This document shows, piece after piece, positions 24,801 to 37,200 of a DNA stretch of 64,000 nt. Source of the stretch: Rhodocollybia butyracea (lineage: Eukaryota > Basidiomycota > Agaricomycetes > Agaricales > Omphalotaceae); contig JADNRY010000005.1 of NCBI GenBank assembly GCA_015501585.1, positions 62,001 through 126,000 of the forward strand, read 5' to 3'. A program made the translations under genes and the position numbers. A model generated the notes under the pieces. The model had not been told where the DNA came from and did not search any database. It worked only from the letters and a program-made list of their open reading frames with translations. Numbering within the stretch: the first letter of the stretch is position 1; every line of letters begins with the position of its first letter.

Positions 24801-25223
24801 GCTTATACCGTTCAAAAGCTATCACTTATAACGACGACGAGGATGAACCGGAGCAAAGCCGTGATTTGACCATTGTCCCACACAAAATCTCCCCCTCCCG
24901 CCCAGGCCGTTGGAAGAAAACCTCTCATCGAAAGCAGGAGAATGTAGCCGTATTTGGAGCTGGTCCTCTAACAGCGGATCCTGAGCCCTTGGAAGATGAA
25001 GAACTGGGTATAAGACCACCTAGTAAGGGAGTGCTCTCATTGTTCAGTCGAGCGTCTTCCAAGACGCGGAAAAGCGACACCTCTCTCACAGTATGTATCT
25101 TTTTCTCCCCAGTTACCCTCACTTATCCTGTTCTAGTCGAGCTCCCGACATCGAATGTCGAGTGAACAGAATCGGAACATGCCAGGATTATTGGATCAAT
25201 ATACCCAAAATGGAAAGCCGTAG
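15804..25223 (+). CDS. FMP27: Fmp27/Hobbit/BLTP2 bridge-like lipid-transfer protein
   Basis: Giant repeating-beta-groove protein that moves lipids at ER-plasma-membrane contacts. The N-terminal TM anchor is MFILNIFRYFTTPLMVALFW with LRLIRILVFGLLLRTYIVPW. The RBG core follows, with an 865-codon exon from about 17231. Family hallmarks are PPIGFWDK spliced to LRLVFHWSIRTSF (Fmp27_GFWDK domain), GLRDPYEIIGVGAGFLYSWQ, a Cys cluster (ERSCGSDCSSCSGSPFHRKC), and DSYVGFRSNFIHLSISLT. Later come VVMKNIDLR and a C-terminal half with RRQDSSTLNHLTVRNLQAFD. The end is MPGLLDQYTQNGKP. About 20 introns are inferred. One frameshift is needed near 19815 (TTTT where TTT fits: SLSEF then LFEQGQLPKETQYS). The GTG at 15759 is not a start; ATG 15804 is chosen. 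Function at contact sites is family knowledge. Confidence 0.9.
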
Positions 25224-25333
25224 GCCCGTCGGGCCGTAATTGACTGCTGTATTAACGTCTCTTCTGTACCTATATGCTCGTATAATTCTACCTCTGTATT
25301 ACTCTCTTCACACTCCTGGTCTTCTGGACCGAA

Positions 25334-27181
25334 ATGCCATCGGTTAGAGTGAAAAGACATTCCTACTCTTCGTTGGACAACAATAGTCCTAATACTACGA
25401 GAACTCTTGTGCAACTTTTCAGGCGGAACACTTCACACCAGAATGAACCAGAGCCTTCTCCTCTGAATGAGGCTTCAACAGGTACTCGGACGATGCGCAA
25501 AAGGACAGGAAGCAGGGTGCAAGATCATCTTCTACGGGCACCTTTGCTCGAAGAACGCAGAGTGACTCATCGAGAATCTCCGGACTCTTCTTCTATAGAT
25601 TCAGTAGTGGATAGCCCAACTGTGGGCATTCAACTGCAGGGAGGGAGAGATGAAGGTCTTGATAGCACACTCAGCTTGGCGGAACAATCCGAAACAGAGC
25701 ATCATCACGATATTGTAGAGTATTTGGATGTTATTGGTGCTTTTTTTACTCTGCTTTTGGTGATGGTTATGAACCCTATTTCAAACAGATGCACAAGTCG
25801 CTACTGCAAACAATCTAACGAATGCTGCTAATGCTATTCTAATGTAAAGTTTCTCAATTCAACTCTCACTTTCTCATGTACTCATTGCCTTTCAGACCTC
25901 CTATGTCATTTTACTCTCGAAAACCTGAAATTCGACTGTCTCTACCTCCATCCCCAACTATTGACAATGCACGCAAAAATGAGGAAGAAGGACGGCCTGT
26001 ATTAGAAGACTTACTGGATCGACACGTTGACGACGTGATACGAAGACGCGACAAGATTAGACGAACATTAAAGGGGGTTTGGTCCTTTTTGAAGACTCCG
26101 TTTGGTGTTATCGTTGGGATTTACGGCTTTCTGGTAGTATTTTGGGGGGCTGCGATTGTCTTCTTCCTCGCCAAGATCATAAATCTTCACAATCCGAACA
26201 CACAGGCTTTTTGGGTCGAAATTAGTTCACAAATCGTTAATGGTAAGATCATGGTCCTCCTGTTATTTTATTGAACCTCATGTTCGTAGGACTATTCACC
26301 GTTACTGGCATCGGGCTCATACCTTTCCGGGTGATGGACACCTATCGTGAGTTCAGCTACTATACAGAAGCCGCTCCTCTTACTCGATGCATAGGAATAG
26401 CCAGGATCTATTCATACAAACGGCGGACGAGAGAGCTTCGCGCCAAAGCAGGACTGCCCCCTTTACTTGACGAGGATGATCTTCCTGACCCCATGTATGA
26501 CCCCAATTACGTTCATGTTTTAAATGAAGAGGAGGAGAAGGATTTGCATCGACGTATGTGCTACAGATCCATATTTTAGCTGCCCTTAATTTCCTACCTG
26601 TCCTATAGAGCAGGTGAAATTTCATCACAGTCAATCGTGGTATAGACCCCATGGAACCAAGACACATCGGGTGAGTACAAGATATCTTCGTTTTAGAAAT
26701 ATCTAAACCTCTGATCCAGGCCTTTCCTATCGGTTACGGATTATTGATTTGCTGTTTAAATGATGGAAACTCAATTTTTCAGGTATGGTGGTACCATTTC
26801 CCTAGTCTTAACCATTCATGTCGAATTTTTCAGATAATGCTCTGCGGAACCATGTGGGGCCTGAATAGGTTCCAACGACCTGCGTGGTCTACCGGTTGTC
26901 TCATACCTCTTGGCTTTCTTTGTGGTATCGGCTCTGCTGTGTTCATCGCTCTTGGGAGTGGGAAAACGAAACGAACGGCCGAAGTGGAAAACCGGCTTAA
27001 GGCTGCACTAGCTACTTACAACCGCGAAGGCCTCGAAGTCACTCGTCCTTCCGATGACAACAGCCATAAAGCTGCTGCTGCGGGGCCACCCGATATCGAA
27101 GAACAATCTCGATTGCGATTCGAGAAACCAGATGTAGATGCCGAGTCTGGTACTTTGAGGGAATTATCATCAGCTTCATAG
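25334..27181 (+). CDS. DUF2985 (PF11204-type) multi-pass membrane protein
   Basis: Fungal-specific membrane protein of unknown role. The N-terminal ~180 residues are polar and Ser-rich (MPSVRVKRHSYSSLDNNSPN). The segment RPVLEDLLDRHVDDVIRRRD precedes a basic helix. TM1 is GVIVGIYGFLVVFWGAAIVF. Next come LAKIINLHNPNTQAFWVEIS and TM2 around GLFTVTGIGLIPFRVMDTYR. A cytosolic loop (IARIYSYKRRTRELRAKAGL) contains the acidic LLDEDDLPDP. The conserved block GLLICCLNDGNSIFQ is spliced to IMLCGTMWGLNRFQRPAWST, then two more TM segments (GCLIPLGFLCGIGSAVFIAL). About eight short introns keep frame. It lies tail-to-head after FMP27 and converges with the kinase gene. Confidence 0.82.
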
Positions 27182-27404
27182 ACACCACGATAAATGATAG
27201 ATTTCTTTATTCGATATGTATGTATAATAGATAAATGTATCAGGGTAATGAGATGGGCTGTTAAGAGTCCGAAAGAGAATAGTATAGCAATGGGCATAAA
27301 ATGAAAGTCAGGGAGTGTGGGTTGCACAAGGGCTATCAACATAAGAGACGTCCCGACGCCGGATGGGAAAAAAAAATGTGTATCAAACACACACAACGAC
27401 TACG

Positions 27405-28910
27405 TCAACTCGAAATGGTCTCCGACAACGCCTTCAGCCGTTGGACGGCCTTTTTGAAAAGCTGTTTACCGACTCTTCTAGGAGGAGGCCTCGGCGCAGT
27501 GTTGGATGGCGCGCGATGACGAGGGTGAATATTGGGTTTCGAAGCCGGCTGAACAGCATGAAAAGTGATGACGTTTAGCTCTAGCTTGCCTCCCAGTTGG
27601 TCGTCTGATAACTCTGGTATCTCCACGAGGGGTTCATTGACTGGTCTATGGTTGGGTGTGATAGGACCAACGCTTTCGGGCTCGGATGTAGAGGAGGAAG
27701 TGATGTCTCTACTAGAACCAATAGCGAATGTGTCGAGTAGAGAGTTGTGAGGATGGCTACACAACGGCTCAAGACCCTCCGTCGGACTAGTATACAAGTA
27801 AACTTCATCCGAGTCCTTCGGAACTCCGGAAGAATGACTAGAAGGTAGCGGCTTCACAAAGGGCGTCTTGGGTCGTCCAGGAGTTTCAATGGGCGGAGTA
27901 GCGGGACGTGGTTCAGCGTAATTTGCAGCAGCAGATCGTATCACCTCATTCGAACTTCTCAATTCCTCTTCGGACATGAAAAACGTATCCACGGCAAGAA
28001 CCTCGCGACGTAAATCCGGGATAGAGATCCGGTTTAGAGGATTGAGATGAAAGATACATTTGAGAATGTGGTTAGCCTGAGCGGAAATGGGTAGCACGGT
28101 GCGAAGGAAATCGCGATCAAAGAGGAAGGCTGAAAAACAGTCGTCTTTAATCGTGGCTTGCCGCCAAGGATTTCGACCGGCGATCATGTTCGTGAGGATG
28201 ACACCCAACGACCAGATATCGCTGTGACGAGTCGAGTACCCGCTATTGAACTTCTTAGCGATACATTCTGTGAATATGGCCTTTAAGATGTATACCGAGG
28301 CAGACTATCCTTGGCCGAACTAACCTGGACTCATATAATAGGAGCTCCCACATCCAAATTCTTCAGAAATCTTGTTTTGCGTTGAAAGACCAAAGTCTGC
28401 GAGATAGATATGACGACCGTCTCTGGAACAAAGAATATTCTCGGGCTTCAGATCACGATGAAAGACGCTGTTTTCATGACAATAGTGAACGGCATCGAGG
28501 AGTTGTATGAAGATGGATTTGATGAGCTTGTCATTATAGCGAAGAAGCTTGTGTTCGGTAATCGCGGCGAAAAGGTCGCCACCTAGACAGAGGTTGAGAA
28601 CAACGTAGACAAAAGTATGATCATAGAGAGCTTTATGAAATCCGACGATATTGCGATGACCGGAGACAAGCTGATGGAGCGCAAACTCGCGCAACTGGAA
28701 ATCTTCATGGCGTGAGCCAGATTTTGGTCTGAGCAAGCACTTGACAGCAAAATAATCGGGTTTCTCGGTGGGCGAGCTAAGATCTATGGCTTTGTATACT
28801 TTTCCGTATGCGCCCGAGCCAAGAAGTTCAAGAAGTTTGAGACGACCATTGTCCAACAAGTGCCCAGCAAAGTCAGGAAAAGTATCAGTGATCGGAATGT
28901 GACGAGGCAT
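27405..28910 (-). CDS. Ran1/Pat1-, Ksp1/Vhs1-type Ser/Thr protein kinase
   Basis: Protein kinase resembling the fungal Ran1/Sks1/Vhs1 group, which couples nutrient state to growth or meiosis. The Gly loop is LLGSGAYGKVYKA, the VAIK-type Lys is in YFAVKCLLRP, the catalytic loop is VFHRDLKPENIL, and the Mg site is LADFGLST. The activation segment FGCGSSYYMSP is spliced to ECIAKKFNSGYSTRHSDIWS, with the intron at about 28230-28325. Subdomains IX-XI include GVILTNMIAGRNPWRQATIK and LNPLNRISIPDLR. The C-terminal ~170 residues are Pro/Ser-rich and end with basic KQLFKKAVQRLKALSETISS. The start is MPRHIPITDTFPDFAGHLLD. The precise pathway is not decidable from sequence. Confidence 0.86.
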
Positions 28911-30677
28911 GTTGTGTTAGAGAATATGAAAGGGTGTTGTAGAAATAGTAATGTTGTAATAAAAAGCTATCAAAGCGAGATGATGAAGGGAAAGATTAAG
29001 AAGTAGAAAAAGGAGTCCGCATTTATTGGGTGCGACGCGATTGTCTAATCGTCACGTTATCCCGATTAGATGCGCGGGCCGAGAGCGTTTCTATACGCTA
29101 ACAAACTTAAAGGCGTTCGACCGAACTCGTGCAACATCGATAACTAGTTGTTTGCCGCGTCAAAGTCAAGCTTGAAAGAAGCGACAACGCATCCGAAGAG
29201 AGCCGCCTTTAAGTCGCCCTCGATGACTAGGTTATGCCATATTTGAATATCTTGCCAGGACTAGCAGCAGTGTTAACTCTGGCCACTCCGGACACCCGTA
29301 TAAAAACCATCACTCCAGTCCCCCTTTCAGACTCCCCAAAGATTTCCTCCATTTAGATATGAAGCTAAATAGAAACATTGAAGCTATATAGACGATAAAC
29401 AATCTGCCTCTCTCGTCAACATACCATTAGTTGACCACAAGCCAGCCTAACTTCAAGTTGATTATGAATGTGTTCAAAGAGGATATCAAGAGACGAGGAT
29501 ATCTTTTCCGGGTTGCAGCTGGCTTGAAAGCAAAGATGAAAAGGTAGGTAACCTAGTCCCAACCTAGTCCTACCGTTCATCGTCCAGAACCTATCTCCTA
29601 CGGTGCTCTGTTGGATGTCGAGTGATCCAAATCTCATCTCTTCAACCAGGCCAACTAGTCTCTGTCTTTGCGTGTCCCGAATAACAGCATTCAACTTGAC
29701 TGGAAAATACCTTCTCTGGATAGAATTGTATACATACCTAAAATCGATCAAGAAAACTGCAAGGAAGAAATTTATCCCTCGTCCAAAAGGACGGCCCGAG
29801 GATATTGGCTATGTAGGACACAAGAGTTGTATACAATTTTTCACTTCTGACACAGTACATGTTGGTGTGTCCAAACCCTTCCGCAACCCAGGAACTTTTC
29901 AATTTCAAAGCGCGACGCTTCCAGTGTGAGCATATTCAACCTAGTATCGATGGAACCAGACCCGAGCTAGCCAGCGTGAAATCCTCATGATCTTTGGGTG
30001 GTCTCTCCAGATTCCGATTGGGACTGTGTGGCTAACAGGGGAGGTTTTGGTTCTTATTCACCCGCCAGAGAAGAGGAAAACCACTTACATTTCGATGCGA
30101 TCGATTTCTTTCCTTCAAATTCGGTGCTTTCTTGAAATTCTTTGATATTACGGTGCAAACTTCAATCGGTCGACGGACTTCTCGGATGCGTCGTTGAGAA
30201 TAATCAAAGATTTTTTTATTTTTTTATTTTTAATCATATTTATTCACATTTGCGCAAAAGCGTATGGTAGTGAGCATACAGCCATAGAGAGCTACACATA
30301 TAAAGAGACTTTCAATGAGGAGATTTCTGCCTTCAACAATATGTTCCCAAAGGAACTAGGCGGGAGAGGGTTCCCTGCCAGATTACGCACTGGTCGACGG
30401 TGGAAAAAGTGTCCGTGCGGTAAAAAATATATGGTATGCGTGAGGTAAGGTAGGAAGAGAATCGAAAGCGAAATCACCACCTCAGCCTCAACCTGGTAGC
30501 CTGCTCCTTCCCATGCCCTTCCCACTTAATCAAAGATTATTTTAGCACTGAACCATCCTAGGACCTAGGCCTATAGGTATTGGCTGGCTGTTTATGGCCG
30601 GAAGGCAAAATAGTTTACGGACCGCCGGACCGCTAGATAGTCCCCTGACTCGCCTCCAACGTCACTTCTTAACCACC
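28911..30677. other. Long intergenic region kinase / xylitol dehydrogenase
   Basis: About 1.77 kb without a recognised gene. It holds the kinase promoter and a TATA-like stretch (CCGTATAAAAACC near 29296). A 111-codon minus ORF (29416-29751) lies here and is annotated separately. A T/A-rich tract sits at 30208-30245. No tRNA or repeat was seen. Confidence 0.5.
29416..29751 (-). CDS. Hypothetical ORF, 111 codons, doubtful
   Basis: An ORF starting MIDFRYVYNSIQRRYFPVKL and ending RLACGQLMVC with no recognised domain. A plus-strand ORF of similar size overlaps it, and neither shows clear splice partners. It could be an exon of an unrecognised gene or chance. Confidence 0.2.
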   Translation of the reverse strand: MIDFRYVYNSIQRRYFPVKLNAVIRDTQRQRLVGLVEEMRFGSLDIQQSTVGDRFWTMNGRTRLGLGYLPFHLCFQASCNPEKISSSLDILFEHIHNQLEVRLACGQLMVC

Positions 30678-32497
30678 ATGTCAAACAATCCCTCATTTGT
30701 CTTGCGCGCTGTGGAAGACGTTGCGTACGAAGAACGCCCTGTGCCCGAAACCGGTAAGCAAACAATATATGCACTGATTTCCAAAAAAAAACGCTGATGC
30801 AACGGCCCGGGCTCCTCAGTCGCGGACACTGAAGTGCTGGTTGCCATTAAGAAGACTGGTGCGTATCCTCTAATACTGTGTTTGTTTTGTGCCAATTTCT
30901 ATCCAGGTATCTGCGGCTCTGATGTAACAATTGAACTCATGCGCCTACTTCTCGGTTTTAATCAACCGTTTACAGGTCCATTACCTGGTTCATGGCAGGA
31001 TTGGGGACTTCATCGTCAAGGATCCGATGGTAATATACATGGAAATTTTACTCAGTCCTACTAGATTGCTTATAATACCTAGGTCCTCGGGCACGAATCT
31101 GCCGGTGTAATCACCAAAGGTATGGTTTAGTTCTGAATCGATGATCTGCTCGCAGATCTAATGGGGACCAATGACCAGTTGGTTCCAAAGTCAAGCATGT
31201 TAAGGTTGGCGACAGGGTTGCTGTTGAACCGGGATCGACATGCAGTAAGTCTTCCTTTTATGTCGGCAGCCCACTGTCTCACGTAGCATCAGGAGTATGC
31301 GATGCATGCAAATCTGGACGTTACAACGTGCGTCTGGGAAACTCGCCGTTATTTTCTGGAGACTAATCTGATAATACTCTAGCTGTGTCCTGACGTGTGT
31401 CTGAGAAGTCAATGTCTTTCTTGTCTAATATCATAATTTCCAGATTATCTTTGCTGCTACACCCCCATATGACGGTACCTTGACAAGGTACTATCGTGTC
31501 CTTGGCGATCTGACTTATCCTTTACCCGAGAATCTGTCTTTGGAGGATGGCGCTATGGTCAAGAACTTTACTTCTCTTATTATTCCGTTACTTAAACTTC
31601 TTTGCAGATGGAACCCCTCTCTGTCGGTGTTCACTCCGTCTCGAACCTTGGAAATTTCAGGTTTGGCCAGAGTATTGCAGTATTTGGATGCGGTCCGGTA
31701 AATACTTTCTCCTATCAGGGAAATCGCGCTCTAATATATCAACAGGTTGGTCTTCTCTGCATGGCTGTCGCCAAAGCCCTCGGTGCCAAGAGAATCATCG
31801 CCGCAGACATAGTTCCATCGCGACTTGATTTCGCGAAGACCTACGTTGGCGCGATTCCCTATCAACCCCTTTCTATGAACAAAGACGAAAGCAGGCCGGA
31901 TTACAGCAGAAGGAATGCGGAAAATATGAAGAAAACCTTGGGAATCGATGACCGAGGAACGAATGCGATTGACTTGGTTATCGATGCTAGCGGTGCTGAA
32001 GTTTCGATTCAGACCGGGCTTTACGTCGTTGGAACTGGCGGAATCATGGTCCAAGTAAGCGTTCAATTTGAGCCACGTCTGTTGCATATTCACCTTCATT
32101 CCAGGTTGGGATGGGTAATCCCAATATCCAGATAGACATGGCCCAACTCATGACCAAAGAAGTTGCGCTCAAAGGATCCTTCCGATACACTGTGAGTACC
32201 TACTACCATATCCTACTACCCTCATCGCAACCTAACAAATCGTACAGCAAGGAGACTATCCTCAAGCCATTGCTTTGGTTTCTCAAGGCAAGATTGATCT
32301 TAAGCCGTTGGTTACTCATCGGTTGGTCTTCATAAGAACATCATTTCGCATCTGTATTGATTTTTTCTCTTTCAAGATACAAATTTGATGAAGCTATCGT
32401 TGCCTTCCAAGCAACTAGATCAGGAAAGAGCGACGATGGAAAAGCCGTTATTAAGGCAATCATTTCAGGACCCGATGTCTCTCCTCAGGATTTGTAG
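30678..32497 (+). CDS. Xylitol/sorbitol dehydrogenase, zinc-dependent medium-chain (MDR) family
   Basis: NAD-dependent polyol dehydrogenase oxidising xylitol to D-xylulose (or sorbitol to fructose) in fungal pentose catabolism. Spliced exons give MSNNPSFVLRAVEDVAYEER, catalytic Zn site GICGSDVHYLVHGRIGDFIV, VLGHESAGVITKVGS, and structural Zn Cys set CRVCDACKSGRYNLCPD. The substrate segment is GTLTRYYRVLGDLTYPLPEN. The Rossmann motif is SIAVFGCGPVGLLCMAVAKA followed by AADIVPSRLDFAK; the Asp favours NAD over NADP. The end is KAIISGPDVSPQDL. At least nine short introns are inferred. The spacing GHESAG to the Cys cluster is normal. Xylitol versus sorbitol preference cannot be decided here. Confidence 0.88.
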
Positions 32498-33268
32498 TTG
32501 AGCATTATTGTATCTTTATCCCTTGTCTATGACTTCAGGTCGGTACTTCCCGAAACAAATATGTATCTTTGTACGAGTGGAATGCAACTGTTGATGATTT
32601 TAATTCGGTTTTTCGAGGCAGCATCTGGAGTTGAGTGAGCGTCTGCGCCACATATTTTTATTCTTTTCACTCTTTTAGTACTGTTAAGATGAGCACCCCA
32701 AGATCCGTTCACTGATGTTATCTCCCCATGGAGCCCATCCTTTACATAGCGTAACTTCATTTTTATGTGATATGGTCAGTCTAACCTTCGACTCTCGAAC
32801 AACACTGCAGGACATGGCTTGGACAGTCTATACTGAGAACCGTTTAAGGTTCTACAGGACCACTCTTTTGAACAATACTTCATATGTCTTGACAATTCTC
32901 GTCCTGTAAGCATGCCCATGCGCGAAGCATTAGCTATGTACGGTTTTTCGTCACTCGTAAATTCTGTGAGAGGCGTCCGGATGGCTCTCCTCACAAAAAA
33001 TCCAAGGCATGCGAAGCGAGCTGACAGGTGTCAGCTGTACGAGCAACAACTTCCAACAACTTCCAACAACTCTTACTTGGATAAAATACCGCTGTGCTGT
33101 TTCCATGAGGTTCTTTTGTCGGGCGCAGAGATTGGTGCATAATGTGGTCGGTTCTCCATTCAAGTACTTGAGGATCTAAAGTAGCTGAACGGTACTTAGA
33201 GCGCCGGAATAGGGGGGATAGATGTCACGGCGCTTCGCGTCCCTGACTCACTGATCTCTTGTTTCACC
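32498..33268. other. Intergenic region dehydrogenase / unrecognised gene
   Basis: About 770 bp without a recognised gene. A short tandem repeat (CAACTTCCAA-like, about 33042-33072, three near-perfect units) is visible. Small ORFs on both strands look like chance. Confidence 0.5.
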
Positions 33269-34639
33269 ATGCCATTTCGTCCTCGCAATCCGTATTACCT
33301 TCGAATCTCCAAGAAAGATGTTTTGCCTGTATACGTGAGGTGCTTCATTATTACAAATCGTTCTTTTCACCTAAATTCTGCCTGAAAAGCTTTATCTCGA
33401 CGACCGGCATATCGATTGGATGTCCGAAATCACCCTACAGCATGTTCTTGAAGATTTGAGGCCAAAGTTCGTTGGTTTAGAGCCCTTTTTGTGGCCTGCT
33501 ATTCTGAGTCCATCATGTCAGGATCCTTCCTAAACTCCAAAATGAAAGTGATCTCAGCTTGGGATTGGGGGGACCCCCGTCCGCGAAGAAAGCTACTGTA
33601 GATACACATAGAGGAGGTACGCTCACTGAGATATGCACTCTAGGATAAAGTCTGAATGAATTTTATCAGACACCTACCAGTTTTGTTATTTCCTTCGAAA
33701 AACTCAGCCGCATTCTGTCGTGCTGAAGGCAAGGTTTAACATGATTCTGATTCTGATTCCAACTAATTCTACCCCTGGAAGACACGCACGTTCACTGCAA
33801 CACCACTGAAACAATCCTTCATGCCTCCCCCTCCTGTTCCCGCAAAGGCACTGAAAAGAAAATCTAAATCAAATCAAATTTCGCGCAAGAAGCAGAAAAC
33901 CAAAGGCAAAGGTAGAGCCGTGGACAATAGCGACTCGGAGGATGCAATCTCCTCTGATAACGATCATGAAGAGGTCCAGGATGCTTCTAGTCCCAGACAA
34001 TCGACACGATCGAGAAGGCCTACAGTAGATCAGGATGGAGACGAGCTCATGGAGAATGAGCAGAATGATCCTGATGATGACGACGACGAATATATCCCAA
34101 TCGCGGCAAAGAACACGAAAGAGCGAGCTAAAACTATACAGTTCTCCATAGAAATCGAAGATGAGGAAGAAAAACCAAAGCCATTGTTACACCTTAAATA
34201 CCAAGGGTTCAAAATTTTAGGCAGCTGCCTATGCGTCGTAGTCGAACCATGGCCGGCCATCCCTCTTCCATCGCGCGCGCCTTCCGTTCTTCGTTCGACT
34301 CCTCGCGCTTCTAGCATTGCCCCGCGCGACTTTGTCACAGCTCAAGAATCTAGTTCTCGAGCCCGGTCAAAGACACCACTCTTTCTTCCTGATCCCGACG
34401 ACGGAGAAGGGACTCAAACGCCGTTCCCGGATGCCATTCACGTGCGACCTTTACCGGTACCGCTATATGATGACGATAGGAATCTAGGTTGGGATGAGGA
34501 TGTAGACTATGGGGGTATGATCGAGTTTAGCCAGGTTCTCAACGCAGCGGGAGACGCTCGTGCGGGTGCTCTAGATGACGAAGACGATATGGAAGGAGCA
34601 GTATTCTTTGGTGATGCAGATGAAGTGCGCGAGCTATGA
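33269..34639 (+). CDS. Unrecognised acidic, Lys-rich, probably nuclear protein
   Basis: I do not recognise this family. Spliced exons give MPFRPRNPYYLRISKKDVLP, LYLDDRHIDWMSEITLQHVL with EDLRPKILPKLQNESDLS, KKATVDTHRGDTYQFCYFLR with KTQPHSVVLK, then TRTFTATPLKQSFMPPPP. Next is a basic stretch (KALKRKSKSNQISRKKQKTK, likely a nuclear localisation signal) followed by long acidic tracts (NDPDDDDDEYIPI). The C-terminus contains DRNLGWDEDVDYGGMIEFSQ and ends in EVREL. The structured N-terminal third plus acidic tail suggests a chromatin- or nucleic-acid-associated role (inference only). The intron 33729-33781 uses a GC donor (AAG|GCAAGG), needed to keep frame. It converges with MEF2. Confidence 0.7.
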
Positions 34640-34687
34640 TCATAATTTAATTATATTTACTTCAATAATACTTGAATCCTACTAGTA

Positions 34688-37200
34688 CTACGCTTTCCCA
34701 ATCTCGCGTAATATCTCCATTTTACGAGTTTCAGCAACTACACGGAACCCCGCGCTAGCCATATCAAACTGGCCGTGCCCTCCAGATAGGGCACGAAGGC
34801 GACTGTTGTAGTCCAACATCCGACTTAAAGGAGCTAGAGCACGGATGGACCGTTTTAATTTAGGCGCCGCGCCAGATCCTTTTAATGCAGAGCCCGAAGA
34901 TGAAGGAGAGAGCATTTCGGGAGGAATATAATTTCCATCCTCAGGATATCCTCCAACTTCACCCACCTCTGACATTCCGTCACCGAGATCCTGTAGTTCC
35001 GCGCCATGTTCGGTCAGGTCTTTCACGACCTTACCCAAAGTATCTTCAGTAACGGTTACTTTGAACATGAAATAGGGCTCCATCAGAGGTCCCATACCAG
35101 CCTTCCGTATGCGGTTGCGTAGAACAATGGCACTCGCTCCAGCGAGGAGAGACATGGGTGATGGGAGGGACCACGCTCTGATCTGTATACGGAGGTGGGA
35201 CAGGGGAAGCGATGAATGAGGGGAGCTCGAAAGGGTACTTGCGATTCCTGAGGCTATGAGAAGTTCAGGATTGGCAGTAGACGATGTTTCCGGAGACGCT
35301 ATGGGCACCCCTGCCTCATTTAAAATTAGATTTCCATCCCATAGAGGGTTTCCTTCTTCATCATCGCGCAATGGGCGAATATCCAGCGCAACATCGACCA
35401 AAGTTCCAGCTATCTCTGCTCTGTCGCTATCTGTGATCAGCGGTTTTTCGAAATGAGGTAGGTCATAATTTGGACCCAAGGCTTCGCGATAACTGACGCG
35501 ACGCTTGCCTAGTTCAAAGTTAGCGTGGAATTCGTCTCGGAGTCGGCCTTCGACAATCTCGAGATGGAGGGCACCTAGACCATGCACCAAAATTTGGCCT
35601 TCCTGAAGATCGTATCGAACGGAGGGATCCGTTCGCGCGAGCGATTCCAAAGCTGTTTGCACCGGCTCCAAATCAGCATGGGAGTTGGGTATGACGGAAG
35701 CTGAGATGACTGCCTTCGGAGGTACGATGTCCTGCATCGTGGACCTACTTGAAGAAGGTGCTCCAGGAGAAACGAGGGTGTCACCTGTACGGGTGAATTT
35801 GAGACCCAGCACAACGCCTACGGAGCCGAATGGTAGTTCATCCACCTCCACTGGCTCAGCAGCGTACATGAGTAACAGTTTCGATATTTTTTCCTTTTGG
35901 TTTCGGGTCGCATTCAATACCGAGCTCTGCTTCGAGAGCTTGCCTAGCAGATGGCATATGAGATTAACAAAATCTATACTCGAAATTGATTTACCTGAAT
36001 AGATTCTCACGTAAGTCATCCATCCTCGTCTCGGATCCCAGCTGACTTTCCACGCAAGCATTCGCAATGGGGCGTTTCTAGTCGGATCGTGCAAAACGTC
36101 GAGAGGAGTAGCCAGTAATTCACCGACGTAGTCCATCACGATGTTAGTTCCGATATGTTTGAGGGCTGATCCACAGACTACAGGTAGAATCTTGTTTTCT
36201 AACGTACTCTTTCGTAAATGCGGTATAATTTCGGAATACTTTATGCCAAGGTATGAGGAAGGTTCAGAGGCAAGAAGCACCTCCATCAATTCTTCCGAGA
36301 ACATCGAAAGATTTTCCAGCAGTTGTGTGCGCGCAGGAGCAAGGTGAGGAATGATTGGGTGGTTGGACGGCAACACGCTGAGTTTCTCTAATGCTTTAAT
36401 GTCAGTTGGTAGCGGATGACAGGTCGACTCTCCGTCCTTATTCCAGCGCCATAGTTCCCACTTAGCAAGGTCTACGAGGCCCTGGATACCAGGCTCTCCG
36501 TGTGCATAATCTTGAGGGTCAAACGACGCGATTGGCAGTGTCAGAACCATTGGGTGAGGATGAAAACGATGTGTAAGCAGCGAACGCAGTGAGGATCTAA
36601 ATGAGGCCCCTGGGCGATCCTGTTTGTTCAGGAACATCATACGGGTTGGTACCCCATACCTAGAAGGCAACGATGAGTTTCACGCCTTGAAATTTATGAA
36701 TAGACTCACACCTGTCTAGTTGCCTCCACACACCCTTAGTCTGTGCTTCTACGCCTTCAACCGAGTCAATGAGCACGACGGCACCGTCAATCACACGGCT
36801 CGCGCTTTCAACCTCCATTCCAAAATCTGCATGTCCTGGTGTATCGATGAGATTAAACGTCCAGTCTTTCCACTTGACGGGAATACTGGCGGATTGAATC
36901 GTGATACCGCGTTCTCTTTCTGCAGGAAGAAAATCTGTAGTCGTACTGCCAGTATCTACGGACCCAGAAGCAGACAGATACGATGACTGGAGTAGTATGG
37001 ATTCTGTTAGTGTAGTCTTGCCAGAATCTAACCAGAAATTAGGGAATATCTACATGTTTCAGAAAAGTAAGCTCACCAATATGGGCTACCAGGGCCATAT
37101 TCCTTATTTTGCTAGGATCATGAGGAACGCTCCTTGTTGATATTGCGCGAGAAATGGCCGGACATTTTGCGCTGAAAATTGACCATAATCGCGTCTGCAT
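34688..37200 (-). CDS. MEF2: Mitochondrial ribosome-releasing factor 2 / EF-G2 (MEF2)
   Basis: Translational GTPase that, with RRF, recycles mitochondrial ribosomes. The start MQTRLWSIFSAKCPAISRAI is a basic presequence. G1 lies in NMALVAHIDSGKTTLTESIL (intron within, after AHI). G2/switch I is TDFLPAERERGITIQSASIP, G3 is FNLIDTPGHADFGMEVESAS, and G4 is MMFLNKQDRPGASF. Domains II-V follow, with ERGITIQ-type elongation-factor features and DPSVRYDLQEGQILVHGLGA (domain III). Domain IV lies near RVSYREALGP and domain V near LMEPYFMFKVTVTEDTLGKV. The end is RKMEILREIGKA. A 660-codon exon carries most of the protein. Its start is only 99 bp from the STE14 start on the other strand. Confidence 0.92.

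Noticed and set aside
30194..30448. 84-codon ORF with a CPCGKKY motif
   Set aside because: It starts in an AT-rich tract and has no splice partners or homology that I recognise.
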